DNA of 64,000 nt. It comes from Bacteroidales bacterium (GTDB lineage: Bacteria; Bacteroidota; Bacteroidia; Bacteroidales; Paludibacteraceae). This document shows, one piece after another, positions 9,064 through 17,680 of this stretch. A program made the position numbers and the translations under genes. How positions within the stretch are numbered: the stretch's first letter is position 1; every line of letters begins with the position of its first letter. The DNA lies in contig JAAYUQ010000097.1 of NCBI GenBank assembly GCA_012517575.1, positions 1 to 64,000 on the forward strand, read 5' to 3'. The notes below the pieces were generated by a model. That model had not been told where the DNA came from. It saw only the letters and a program-made list of their open reading frames with translations, and searched no databases.

Positions 9064-11411
9064 TTTACTATTAATTTTGAAACAAATTTTTCGTTCTCTT
9101 TTTCAACAGTTAACAAGTAAATACCTTTATCAGGCAAAGCAATATTTTTATCATCTGTTCTTATAATATTTTTCCCAATAAAATCGTACACATTCGTCCA
9201 TGTTTTTGCTTCTATATGAATAACAATGTTTCTACCTGAAATCGAAAAAAAAGTATTTTTGTTTCTGTCAATATTTTTCACTCCGTTTGTTGAATTATTT
9301 TCCACTTCAGTAAGAAATGCCGTAATCTCATTTTCCATTTGAGTATTGTAAGTATCCGAAAAGCCTCCATGACCACCACCTGGAACGGTTGTAAATTGAT
9401 TCTTGACACCCGCTGCATCCAAAGAATTATGAAGTGTTACCGATTGGCTGTAAGGAACTGTAGGATCAGCATCACCGTGAATTATGTAGGTAGGTGGAGT
9501 GTATAAGTCTACATAATGAATCGGTGAAATTGAATTGATAAAGTCCTGATCTGACGCGTGCGTTCCCAACCAATTTACCAGTGAGGTGTAAAACATAAAG
9601 TTATTCAAATCTGCAGGTCCATATTTATCGATTACAGCCATTATTTTATAATTCCCGCCATAAAGTACACAATCATTATCGAATAAAGGATTATTCCCAA
9701 GATAACCACTAATCAAGGCTAAATGACCACCGGCGGAACCACCCTGAAATATAATTTTCATCGGATCGATATTCAATTCTTTTGCATGATTTAGCAAATA
9801 CATCATCGCTCCGCGAACATCTTCCACAGCCGCAGGTGCAGTTGCTTCTCCCGTCATTCGATACTCTACATTGGCAACCGCATAACTCCTATTGAAATAA
9901 AGATTAAAACCTCCCTGATCTTCTTTGTACCCGTGATTCCATCCACCTCCATGCATATTTATTACAACCGGAACGGGTGCTTTCGGATTTAATGGATAAT
10001 AGATATCCATGCGTGTATTTTCGCTGTTTACGTTTTTATAGACTACATCAGTCAATCCATTATAGCTGGAAGGATAAGCCACTGATTTCAAAGTTTCAAA
10101 ATGTACTGTGATCATTTTCGATTGATTTGTAGCATTTCCCACTTCAACAAATGAACCCGCCGATACAATTAACGTATAAACTTTATTAACTCCGGGTGTC
10201 GTAGTAAATGTCACAGGAATGGAAACAACGTTGTTAACGATTTGGCAATTTTTCAAAAGAATTGAAACTCCATTTAAAAGTATAGTTCCTGTTCCAATAC
10301 TTATATTTCTATTGAATGTCAGCATTATATTCTTTTTTAGATTCGAATAAACTACTTCCCCTTCGGAAGGAGAAGAACTGCGTAAGGTCAATTCTGTCGC
10401 TTCCTGATATGTGCGGGATACAATTTTATAAATATACAATCCACTGCCGGTATTGTTGGCTATTCTCAGTTTGGTTGTGCTGTTTCTCAAAAGTGGAATA
10501 ACATATATGCTGTCAGGCGTTTTACGCGTAGTGTAAGTACCTAATACCTGCCATTCACTATTCACTTGTTCTTCCAATCGAAAACTCATGGCATCCGTTC
10601 CCGTTGCCGCATGAATTTCCAATTCACCAACTGTATTTAATGCAGGAAATTCAACGGCTGCTCCTAGGGAGCTTTTATCCAGCAAAATACGGTTCACATG
10701 TTTTTCACCTGTAACACAAGTTACAGAACCGGTATACAAGTAAGACCTCACTAAATTAAAGCCATTGAGAATCGAACTAGGATAACTTCCTGAAGAGTAA
10801 GGCGTTGTTGCAATCGTACCCCAAGTCCCATCTCCAAAATCGGTCTGGATTTTATCTATAGCCTGTTCAACGGGTGGATTCATACTACCTGTATATTTCG
10901 TAAGTTCAATGTCGTCAACCACAAACCAACCCGCATTTACGTAATTTGGATCAGTGGAAGCAATAGCGTAAAAAATAATTTTAAATGTTCCGGCATCTTT
11001 GATTGGTAAAATTATTTTTGAAAAACCGGGATTAGAAGATTTATTAGGAAAAGTAAAAGCATCGTAAGTTTGAAGAATAGTTGTATCATTTCCAATCACT
11101 TTTCCAACATACAAAGTCATATACGTGGCATTTGCATTTTTTGAAACATAAAACGATAAAGTATCTGCTCCTACAATTTGAGGACTAATCAGATTTTTAT
11201 TGTATCTTCCCGAACCTGCTGCATCAAACTTGGCAGCATAACTTCCTGAAAAGGTCAAACCCGTATGATTAAGCGAGCTAGTTGAACTGCATAGACGAAT
11301 CCATCCATCAGGTGTAGTTATAGAAAATCCTTCCTGAAATTGATAATCGGCTGCGTTCACTATTAAAATACCTATCAGAGAAAAAAGTAATACACTGAAT
11401 GTTTTTATCAT
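9060..11411 (-). CDS. multidomain secreted alpha/beta-hydrolase esterase with binding modules and T9SS signal
   Basis: 783 residues: signal peptide (1-20); jelly-roll-like domain (22-175); a module of unknown family (183-335) shared with the neighbouring protein; Ig-like Big_5-type domain (343-440); esterase domain (448-703); T9SS sorting domain (712-783). The esterase has the oxyanion motif HGGGWNHG (487-494), nucleophile Ser559 in GGSAGG, Asp649 in HGDADPTVP and His681 in GGGHGGF, as in acetyl xylan/feruloyl esterases of the BD-FAE type. It should deacylate the polysaccharide outside the cell. The esterase domain closely resembles the stand-alone esterase encoded at 16755-17648, so one probably arose from the other. 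Confidence 0.82.
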   Translation of the reverse strand: MIKTFSVLLFSLIGILIVNAADYQFQEGFSITTPDGWIRLCSSTSSLNHTGLTFSGSYAAKFDAAGSGRYNKNLISPQIVGADTLSFYVSKNANATYMTLYVGKVIGNDTTILQTYDAFTFPNKSSNPGFSKIILPIKDAGTFKIIFYAIASTDPNYVNAGWFVVDDIELTKYTGSMNPPVEQAIDKIQTDFGDGTWGTIATTPYSSGSYPSSILNGFNLVRSYLYTGSVTCVTGEKHVNRILLDKSSLGAAVEFPALNTVGELEIHAATGTDAMSFRLEEQVNSEWQVLGTYTTRKTPDSIYVIPLLRNSTTKLRIANNTGSGLYIYKIVSRTYQEATELTLRSSSPSEGEVVYSNLKKNIMLTFNRNISIGTGTILLNGVSILLKNCQIVNNVVSIPVTFTTTPGVNKVYTLIVSAGSFVEVGNATNQSKMITVHFETLKSVAYPSSYNGLTDVVYKNVNSENTRMDIYYPLNPKAPVPVVINMHGGGWNHGYKEDQGGFNLYFNRSYAVANVEYRMTGEATAPAAVEDVRGAMMYLLNHAKELNIDPMKIIFQGGSAGGHLALISGYLGNNPLFDNDCVLYGGNYKIMAVIDKYGPADLNNFMFYTSLVNWLGTHASDQDFINSISPIHYVDLYTPPTYIIHGDADPTVPYSQSVTLHNSLDAAGVKNQFTTVPGGGHGGFSDTYNTQMENEITAFLTEVENNSTNGVKNIDRNKNTFFSISGRNIVIHIEAKTWTNVYDFIGKNIIRTDDKNIALPDKGIYLLTVEKENEKFVSKLIVK

Positions 11412-11424
11412 AAATTTTATGTTT

Positions 11425-11466
11425 CAAGAATCATATCTGCATTTTTTCATGTAGATATGATTCTTG
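11425..11466 (-). other. intercistronic RNA hairpin
   Basis: A perfect 14-bp stem (11425-11438 with 11453-11466), extendable to 17 bp with one G-U pair, lies in the 64-nt gap between two secreted-protein genes. It lacks a downstream T run on the minus strand. It is comparable in position and size to the hairpin at 6759-6797. Confidence 0.6.
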
Positions 11467-11475
11467 GTGAATAAT

Positions 11476-13572
11476 TTACTGAATAGTGATTTTTTGGATT
11501 TTGGTTTCGCCGTTTTGATTGCTAAATTTAACAATATAAATTCCTGAAGGCAGATTTGTTTGTACGGTTTTAACATTTCTTGCTGATTCTATCAAGCCAC
11601 CTTGTATATTGAAAATACGCATATCACCCATTTTGGGACAAATTATTTTTTTATTTACTACGGTGATATTCAGATTGCTTTTTAAATTATCCATTCCAGT
11701 AATCAGCGTTATAAATTCAATTGCAGAAGAAAGAAATGAATCGCAATAATTTATATCCCCATCGCCAATGGCTTGAACCTTGTAAGAATATGTTGTAGAT
11801 GCAACCAAATTCATTATATCAAAACTGTTAATGGTTTGCCCATTCACGCTAAATGGTGCACCATCAATTAACGTTGATCCTTGATAAACATAAATTTTAT
11901 AGCCTGTTGCATTTTCTACCGGAGTCCAATTAGCTGTAGCTCCTGACGAGGTAACATTGGATGCATCCAAAACAACCGGTTTAGCCAACAAAACGGGATT
12001 GGTATTGCGAGTAATAATTTGCCAAATATAAATCACTCCATTGGTGGGATTTTCAATTCTGAGTTTAGTCGGTGAAGTTTTTTCCAAAGAAATAATATAA
12101 ATGGAATCGGTGCCTGCAGCTTTCGAATTGGCATCATAAACGTAAGGAGAACCAATAGCCGACCACGAATTGGTACTTGGATTGAATTCTTTTAACTGGA
12201 AGCCGTTTCCTGCAGTACCAGCCGTAGCGTGAATTTCAATTTGTTTGAAAGCATTGACCGTTGGAAGAGCTACATTCCCACCATTAGCCAATTTATCGAT
12301 TGCGATCCTATTGACATGCGATTCTCCTTTGATTCCTCTCATTGAACCTACACACAAGGTAGCAGCCGTTAGATTAAATCCATTTACCGAATAGGTTGGA
12401 TAAGAACCTGAAGACGGGGTACTACTTGCAATTTCTCCCCATGTGCCATCATCGAAATCGGTATGAATAGCATCGGTGGCATAAGGATCGAGGGTTGTAA
12501 TTTCAGAAGAAGAAGCTGAAGGATCAGAATCGCTATAAGCTACACCGTCTCCTTTGGCAACAACTTGATAAGTGTAAGTCATTCCTGACATTAAGCCCGT
12601 TATCTCAACACTTGAAGTAGACTGCCCGCTAACAATAATGGTGCTAATTAAATTAGGCCCCAAATAAACTTTTACATCATATCCTATTGCGTTTTCAACC
12701 GGCGACCAATTAGCCGTAAACCCATTAGCTGTGGCATCGGAAGGAGTACCAACCGATGGGGCAGGAAGTGGGTTGGCTGTTGATTGCGCTGCTACTGCTT
12801 CTGACCAAGTTGAACAAATTCTAACATTACCTAATTTGTATATTTCCTTACTTGCACCTTGTACTTTAAATTGCAATGTCTGTAATGAGGTTTTTGTACT
12901 GCTTGTGGAAATTGCGTCACTTGCATCAGCAATTGGTTCTGATGCAGACCCAATGGTAGGATTGATATAAATATACGATACTTTATTGTCTAAATCATAT
13001 TTAAGAACAATAAAAAAAGTAGCAGTTAAATCAGAATATTCTGTTGTTGTCCATTTTATGTCAGCCCCAGTTGTACTGCCTCTTGTTGTACCAAATCGGA
13101 AATATGAAGTATTAACTGCACCTTTCCCAACCCAAACTTGGACTCCGGTATTCGAGCTTGGAGTACTTAAACTTATAATTGGAGATTGACTTTGTGTTTG
13201 AGAAACTGAATTAGGAGTGTACAAAAATGCGGCATAAACAGTTCCAGTAGTTAATGCTGATGAATTAAAATTTTTATAAACGCAATAATTAGAGGAATTA
13301 GGAGAATAATTCCCTAAATAATTACATACCATAGATTTCCCCTGACCAGATAGAATATATGTGCCACCTGAATTAGAATAAGTTAATATAGAATTTTCAA
13401 TAACAAAATCGTCCGGCCAACCACCAATTGTTCCATAGGTTGTCCAACCTGAATTATTTTTCAATTTACTCCCCTCTGGATAGTTAAATGTTTCATCTAA
13501 ATAAACAGTTCCATTTGCCATAAGTGTCAAGGCAATCATTGTGAAAAATAAGGTAATTTTTTTCATAATCAT
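11476..13572 (-). CDS. secreted lectin-like/FN3 multidomain protein with T9SS sorting domain
   Basis: 698 residues: signal peptide (1-20), concanavalin-like domain (22-263), FN3 domain 1 (270-361), unknown shared module (365-524), FN3 domain 2 (528-623), T9SS sorting domain (628-698, GIYIVKFSNQ). The two FN3 domains resemble each other (TANWSPVENAIGYDV against TANWTPVENATGYKI). The shared module also occurs in the esterase encoded just downstream. No catalytic residues are recognisable, so a glycan-binding or scaffolding role outside the cell is inferred. Two in-frame ATGs (13572 and 13566) are equally possible starts. Confidence 0.65.
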   Translation of the reverse strand: MIMKKITLFFTMIALTLMANGTVYLDETFNYPEGSKLKNNSGWTTYGTIGGWPDDFVIENSILTYSNSGGTYILSGQGKSMVCNYLGNYSPNSSNYCVYKNFNSSALTTGTVYAAFLYTPNSVSQTQSQSPIISLSTPSSNTGVQVWVGKGAVNTSYFRFGTTRGSTTGADIKWTTTEYSDLTATFFIVLKYDLDNKVSYIYINPTIGSASEPIADASDAISTSSTKTSLQTLQFKVQGASKEIYKLGNVRICSTWSEAVAAQSTANPLPAPSVGTPSDATANGFTANWSPVENAIGYDVKVYLGPNLISTIIVSGQSTSSVEITGLMSGMTYTYQVVAKGDGVAYSDSDPSASSSEITTLDPYATDAIHTDFDDGTWGEIASSTPSSGSYPTYSVNGFNLTAATLCVGSMRGIKGESHVNRIAIDKLANGGNVALPTVNAFKQIEIHATAGTAGNGFQLKEFNPSTNSWSAIGSPYVYDANSKAAGTDSIYIISLEKTSPTKLRIENPTNGVIYIWQIITRNTNPVLLAKPVVLDASNVTSSGATANWTPVENATGYKIYVYQGSTLIDGAPFSVNGQTINSFDIMNLVASTTYSYKVQAIGDGDINYCDSFLSSAIEFITLITGMDNLKSNLNITVVNKKIICPKMGDMRIFNIQGGLIESARNVKTVQTNLPSGIYIVKFSNQNGETKIQKITIQ

Positions 13573-13606
13573 TAAATTTAAATAGTTAAACTTTTAAAGT
13601 GAATTT

Positions 13607-16573
13607 TTATTTAGAAATAAGTTTCAAAACATATGATTTATTTGCTGAAATAATTTGGCAGAATAGCAAACCTTTTTGTTTTGTTGAAATTTTTATTTGT
13701 ATCATTCCTTCGTTTGTTTCTATTTCATTTTGCTGAATTTTTTCCCCCAGTATATTATAAAGTATTACTGTTATTTTCCCTGCTTTTGTATTGGATATCA
13801 TTAATTGTGTACTACCGTTGAAAGGATTAGGCATTACAGAAATTTCATTATTTACAATGTTTTTCCATCCTACAATTTCATTTAGCTCATAGGTATAATT
13901 TTCAGGTGCTTCTGGTCCTGCACTTGTTTCATCCATTGGACCGTTAACGACCGGGAAAGCAATATTGTATTCGTCTGCTCCAATGTCTCTTATTCCAATT
14001 GCCGGTTGTCCTTCAAAATCAGTCGTAACAAAATCATAAGCAGTAGAAGCATTTACAGCAGGACTAGAAACAGTCAATTTATAAAGCGAGAAAGGTAATT
14101 TATTTTCACAATCCTGATCGAAAGCTCTACAATCAGTAACAATCATTTGTGGATCAATATTTTTTACTTGTGTATCGTTGTAACTTGTTAAGCCAATGGT
14201 AGCAGTTTCAGTCGGATACAAAATGTTGTTTACAAAAGATACGCCTGCCAGTGAAGCTGAACTATAATATTTTACCAATGGATTGGCTATGGCCGTAATA
14301 ATATTGTTGGCAATCATACAGTTTATAGGAGGTTTTCTATAAGAACCGTTGTTATCGAAACCAATTTCTATATTCGATACATTGTTGATTAATGTATTGT
14401 TGGTAATGATAATATTTTCAGGTAAAAAATGACTGGACAGACTGGTAGATGAATTGGTTACATCTCCATTAGTAATTGTTAAGGCTGCATCCCATTTGTC
14501 ACCAGTAAGTTCTTCAAAATAATTGTTGAAGATTTTGTGGTTTAATCCATACATCCTTACACCACCACATCCAATAATTCCTCCATTGAAAAGTGCGGTT
14601 TTATTTTCTCCAAACATGAAATTACCCTCCACTACACTACCTCGGCCTTGACGTAAACAAATGGTCCCAAGGCAACGTCGAAAAGTATTGTGCCGAATGG
14701 TATCACAATTGCTTTTTATCGAAATAATTTCAGGATCTCCATCGCAATTTTCAAATAAATTATATTCCACTACCGTATAAGCATTGAGGTTGCTCAAATC
14801 GCTTACACCGATACGGATTGTTTCTTTTTCATTATCCACGCGAGGCGTATTATCTCTAAAAATATTATGATCAATCTTGTCGTGTTGTGAAATAGCAGGA
14901 ACTGTTCCATGACTACCATCAATGACAAGTAACGCTCCTATATCATGTTTGCCTTCAAAAAGATTATGATCAATTCTGTTGTGATGGCTTCTGCAAATTT
15001 CATTCTCCCATATTTCGCCTATTGTTATCCATTTCGAGTTTTTTGTAGCATCAGAATTCATGGTAAACCAGTTTCTAGTAATACGCACATAACTGCAACC
15101 TTCCATTTTGAAAATAGTGCTTACTGGACTGAGTTCAAATTTAAAACCCTCGTAAGTTACATAGCTTTGTCCCTGTGGATTGAAAAAAGAAGTGCCTGTA
15201 ATTTTTGCACCAAAAAGATTTTTCGATTTTATTAAAATTGGTTTTAAAGCTGAGCCTCCACGTGTTATTTTAATGCCACCGAGATTATAAGTTCCATCCA
15301 ACACCAAAATAGTATCACCAGGATTCATATTAGTCAACGCATCCTTGAATTGTGCAACGGTAGATACTATGCGTGTTATGGAAGAAACCTGAATTTCTGA
15401 AACTAATGCACCAATGTTTACTGGTCCCGATACAACAAAAGTAATGGGATTGGTTGTACCACTCAAATCTCCCGTCCAACCGTCAAATTGATAACCTGAC
15501 TGAAGTATTAAAGTAGCTTTTAAAGTAGTTCCTTCGTAATAGGTGGTTTGTTCTGGAGACAAGCTAATGGTAGCACCGATTGGTTGTGTTACTGTTACGG
15601 GATATTGAACAGGAGGATTTGATGGATCTACAACTACTGTTGCTCCAATAGAATAATTTTTATCCACGATAAACGTTTTCGGGTTTTCAGTTCCTGATAA
15701 ATCGCCTGTCCAACCGATAAAAAGGTAATGTTCGGGAACGGAAATAGAAACAGAGACTTCTTCGTTCAATTGATAAACCGATTTAAAAGGGGAAAGCGAA
15801 ATCACTCCGTATACCGGTTGAGTGATACTGATAGTTCGATCGGCAGAAGAAGCCTGAAAAGCTATATCGGAAATTGGTATTGTGCCAATATACATATCTT
15901 CAACAGCAATATCAGCCGTCCCTGCATTCATTGAGAATCGAATGGAATGAAAATCAAACGAAGTAGCGCCTCCCTTTATTTCCCTGAATGCAAATAGTTT
16001 ATTCTGAACAACCCCATCAATGGCATATTGACATTTGGTGCCTGTATTGTCGATTTTTATCGAAATTCTTTTCCATGTATTGGTAGTATAAAGCGGCTGT
16101 ATCGACCAACCAGAGTTACCGTCGTACAATTTTATTTTCCCCGACGGAAGAAATTCGAACATAAAACTACGACTACTGTATGTGCCCAAATCATACCCTG
16201 TAATGCTAAAATTGGCAGTAGGTAGTGATTTAATATTTATCCAGAAATCAATATAAACATCCCCACTTAATGCAGGTATATCGGAAGCATAGGCAATGTA
16301 TTCTGTCTGAAGCGAAGTCCCTTCAGAATAAATGCATAATGCTTGAGCACCGGTCTTTACATAATTTACATCATTGGTAACCAAACCATTCCCTGAGGTA
16401 ACTTTCCACTTGTTTTGATTGTTGATATTTCCCAACACATAACCTTCAGAATTTTCAAATGAAGTGTTCAGCACAATTTGAGCGCTCAGCGGTTCGATGA
16501 GGAGCAGCAGGGATTTCATCAGAATAACAAATCCGATTGCTGTTTTAATTCTATTTTTTGTTAGAACATTCAT
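13607..16573 (-). CDS. multidomain PL6 alginate lyase with LamG-like domain, bacterial repeats and T9SS signal
   Basis: 988 residues, first gene of unit 2. Domains: signal peptide (about 1-31), LamG/heparin lyase-like jelly roll (33-235), two tandem bacterial repeats (about 246-316 and 323-392, each with GWTGDLSGT.NP.TF), PL6 parallel beta-helix (about 400-890) and T9SS sorting domain (about 910-988, starting near SVMPNPFNGST). PL6 catalytic residues appear as GDPEIISIKS (Lys620) and CLRQGRGS (Arg641), slightly divergent from the LRHGN of the other two PL6 proteins, which may mean a different specificity. The added modules suggest attachment to insoluble substrate. Confidence 0.88.
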   Translation of the reverse strand: MNVLTKNRIKTAIGFVILMKSLLLLIEPLSAQIVLNTSFENSEGYVLGNINNQNKWKVTSGNGLVTNDVNYVKTGAQALCIYSEGTSLQTEYIAYASDIPALSGDVYIDFWINIKSLPTANFSITGYDLGTYSSRSFMFEFLPSGKIKLYDGNSGWSIQPLYTTNTWKRISIKIDNTGTKCQYAIDGVVQNKLFAFREIKGGATSFDFHSIRFSMNAGTADIAVEDMYIGTIPISDIAFQASSADRTISITQPVYGVISLSPFKSVYQLNEEVSVSISVPEHYLFIGWTGDLSGTENPKTFIVDKNYSIGATVVVDPSNPPVQYPVTVTQPIGATISLSPEQTTYYEGTTLKATLILQSGYQFDGWTGDLSGTTNPITFVVSGPVNIGALVSEIQVSSITRIVSTVAQFKDALTNMNPGDTILVLDGTYNLGGIKITRGGSALKPILIKSKNLFGAKITGTSFFNPQGQSYVTYEGFKFELSPVSTIFKMEGCSYVRITRNWFTMNSDATKNSKWITIGEIWENEICRSHHNRIDHNLFEGKHDIGALLVIDGSHGTVPAISQHDKIDHNIFRDNTPRVDNEKETIRIGVSDLSNLNAYTVVEYNLFENCDGDPEIISIKSNCDTIRHNTFRRCLGTICLRQGRGSVVEGNFMFGENKTALFNGGIIGCGGVRMYGLNHKIFNNYFEELTGDKWDAALTITNGDVTNSSTSLSSHFLPENIIITNNTLINNVSNIEIGFDNNGSYRKPPINCMIANNIITAIANPLVKYYSSASLAGVSFVNNILYPTETATIGLTSYNDTQVKNIDPQMIVTDCRAFDQDCENKLPFSLYKLTVSSPAVNASTAYDFVTTDFEGQPAIGIRDIGADEYNIAFPVVNGPMDETSAGPEAPENYTYELNEIVGWKNIVNNEISVMPNPFNGSTQLMISNTKAGKITVILYNILGEKIQQNEIETNEGMIQIKISTKQKGLLFCQIISANKSYVLKLISK

Positions 16574-16620
16574 CTGCTTGGAAATTTAGTTAGGTATGAA
16601 TATCCTTCTTAATCCTTTTC

Positions 16621-16636
16621 AATTGGTCAACCAATT
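16621..16636. promoter_or_regulatory. GntR-family operator (site O2), unit 2
   Basis: AATTGGTCAACCAATT, a perfect palindrome apart from its central dinucleotide, lies downstream of the predicted start of unit 2. It is one of a tandem pair with 16639-16650 (2 nt between the cores' flanks), a layout repeated at 31456-31482. Confidence 0.75.
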
Positions 16637-16638
16637 GA

Positions 16639-16650
16639 TTGGTCGACCAA
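16639..16650. promoter_or_regulatory. GntR-family operator (site O3) overlapping the -7 box
   Basis: TTGGTCGACCAA. On the minus strand it continues directly from the -7 box: TATTTTTG shares its last three bases with the operator, so repressor and sigma factor would compete for the same DNA. Confidence 0.8.
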
Positions 16651-16679
16651 AAATAAATCGTTTTTATTTCAAAAACAAA
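16648..16679 (-). promoter_or_regulatory. promoter of PUL unit 2
   Basis: On the minus strand TTTG (16676-16679), a 20-nt spacer and TATTTTTG (16648-16655) match the Bacteroidetes -33/-7 consensus. The predicted start is near 16643, inside operator O3. The distance to the first codon is about 70 nt. Confidence 0.75.
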
Positions 16680-16702
16680 TATTTTGGTAGTTATTTTTCA
16701 AA

Positions 16703-16720
16703 ATATGTTGTAAAACATAG
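16703..16720. promoter_or_regulatory. 18-bp palindrome, candidate activator site (P1)
   Basis: ATATGTTGTAAAACATAG forms an inverted repeat of ATATGTT with AACATAG around 4 nt. Its centre is about 69 bp upstream of the predicted start of unit 2. A nearly identical element stands at the same distance in front of susC (31535-31552). It differs from the GntR operator, so a second regulator is inferred. Confidence 0.5.
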
Positions 16721-16722
16721 AA

Positions 16723-16734
16723 TTGGTTGACCAA
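16723..16734. promoter_or_regulatory. GntR-family operator (site O4), upstream copy
   Basis: TTGGTTGACCAA, again preceded on the minus strand by TATTTTTG (16732-16739), but no -33 TTTG is found at the right spacing. It lies about 85 bp upstream of the predicted unit 2 start and just after the stop of the esterase gene. It could permit DNA looping between repressor dimers or mark a secondary promoter. Confidence 0.65.
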
Positions 16735-16754
16735 AAATAAAAAATATTTTTTGA

Positions 16755-17648
16755 CTATTTTTGAAAAACGGTTTTTGAAAGAAATTCCATCAACGCACGG
16801 TTAATTTCAGTTTTCTTTTCCTTATCAAAGCCACCATGCCCACCACCATCTACGGTAATAAACACGTTGTAAACGCCACACTGATCAAGTTTCTCATGTA
16901 AAGCAACCGATTGCTGATAAGGAACAATAGGATCGGCATTCCCATGCACAATGAATACGGGAGAGCTTGTTTTATTCACATATGTCAAAGGAGAAACTGA
17001 AGTGCGAAAAGATTGGTTGTCAACTTTATCTCCCAACCAGTTAGCGAGTGATTTCCATTTTTTAGCATCAATATTGTTTCCCGAAAAATCGGTTGGTGCA
17101 TAATTACTGACAATGGCAGCCACTCTCATATCAATGTTACTGGGACAATTAGTATCAAACTTGCGATCGTTTTCCAGCAAACCCGCCATCAGAGCCAAAT
17201 GTGCTCCGGCTGAACTTCCATCCACAACAATTTTATCGGGATTGATATTCAATTCTTTGGCATGAGTTTTTACATAAGTCAAGGCACAACGAACATCTTC
17301 GATAGCTGCAGGAGCCGGAGCTACCTGAACCAGTCTGTATTCTACATTTATTACTGCAAATCCGGCTTTAAACCAAGAGCCAAAGCCTGTTTGACTTTCT
17401 TTTGTGCCATGATTCCATCCGCCGCCATGGATATGAATTACAGCAGGTGTGGGCGAAACACTGGTTGGATTGTAATAAATGTCCATACGACCTTCCCAAT
17501 TGTTTACTCGGGTATATACAACATCCAATTTCGATTGATAATTTTCCGGAAACTTCACTTTTTTAATTTGCTCGCTTGGATTTTCTTGAGCGAAAATTCC
17601 AAAAATAATTGTCGAGAACAACAAGGTGGATAAAAGTACCTTTTTCAT
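16755..17648 (-). CDS. alpha/beta-hydrolase esterase (BD-FAE-like), secreted to periplasm
   Basis: 297 residues from the chosen ATG, which begins a signal peptide (1-20); an ATG 24 nt upstream would add MPFKNNLK and weaken it. Oxyanion motif HGGGWNHG (74-81), nucleophile Ser146 in GSSAG, Asp239 in HGNADPIVP and His271 in GGGHGGF make a complete triad. The family includes acetyl xylan and feruloyl esterases and tributyrin-active carboxylesterases. There is no sorting domain, so it likely acts in the periplasm on imported acylated oligosaccharides. It is the last gene of unit 1 and a close relative of the esterase domain encoded at 9060-11411. Confidence 0.8.
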   Translation of the reverse strand: MKKVLLSTLLFSTIIFGIFAQENPSEQIKKVKFPENYQSKLDVVYTRVNNWEGRMDIYYNPTSVSPTPAVIHIHGGGWNHGTKESQTGFGSWFKAGFAVINVEYRLVQVAPAPAAIEDVRCALTYVKTHAKELNINPDKIVVDGSSAGAHLALMAGLLENDRKFDTNCPSNIDMRVAAIVSNYAPTDFSGNNIDAKKWKSLANWLGDKVDNQSFRTSVSPLTYVNKTSSPVFIVHGNADPIVPYQQSVALHEKLDQCGVYNVFITVDGGGHGGFDKEKKTEINRALMEFLSKTVFQK

Positions 17649-17680
17649 TTTTAAATTGTTTTTAAATGGCATTTAATTCT

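Noticed and set aside
11425-11466. transcription terminator in the middle of unit 2
   Set aside because: The stem is strong but there is no T run after it on the transcribed strand and the gene order is clearly continuous.
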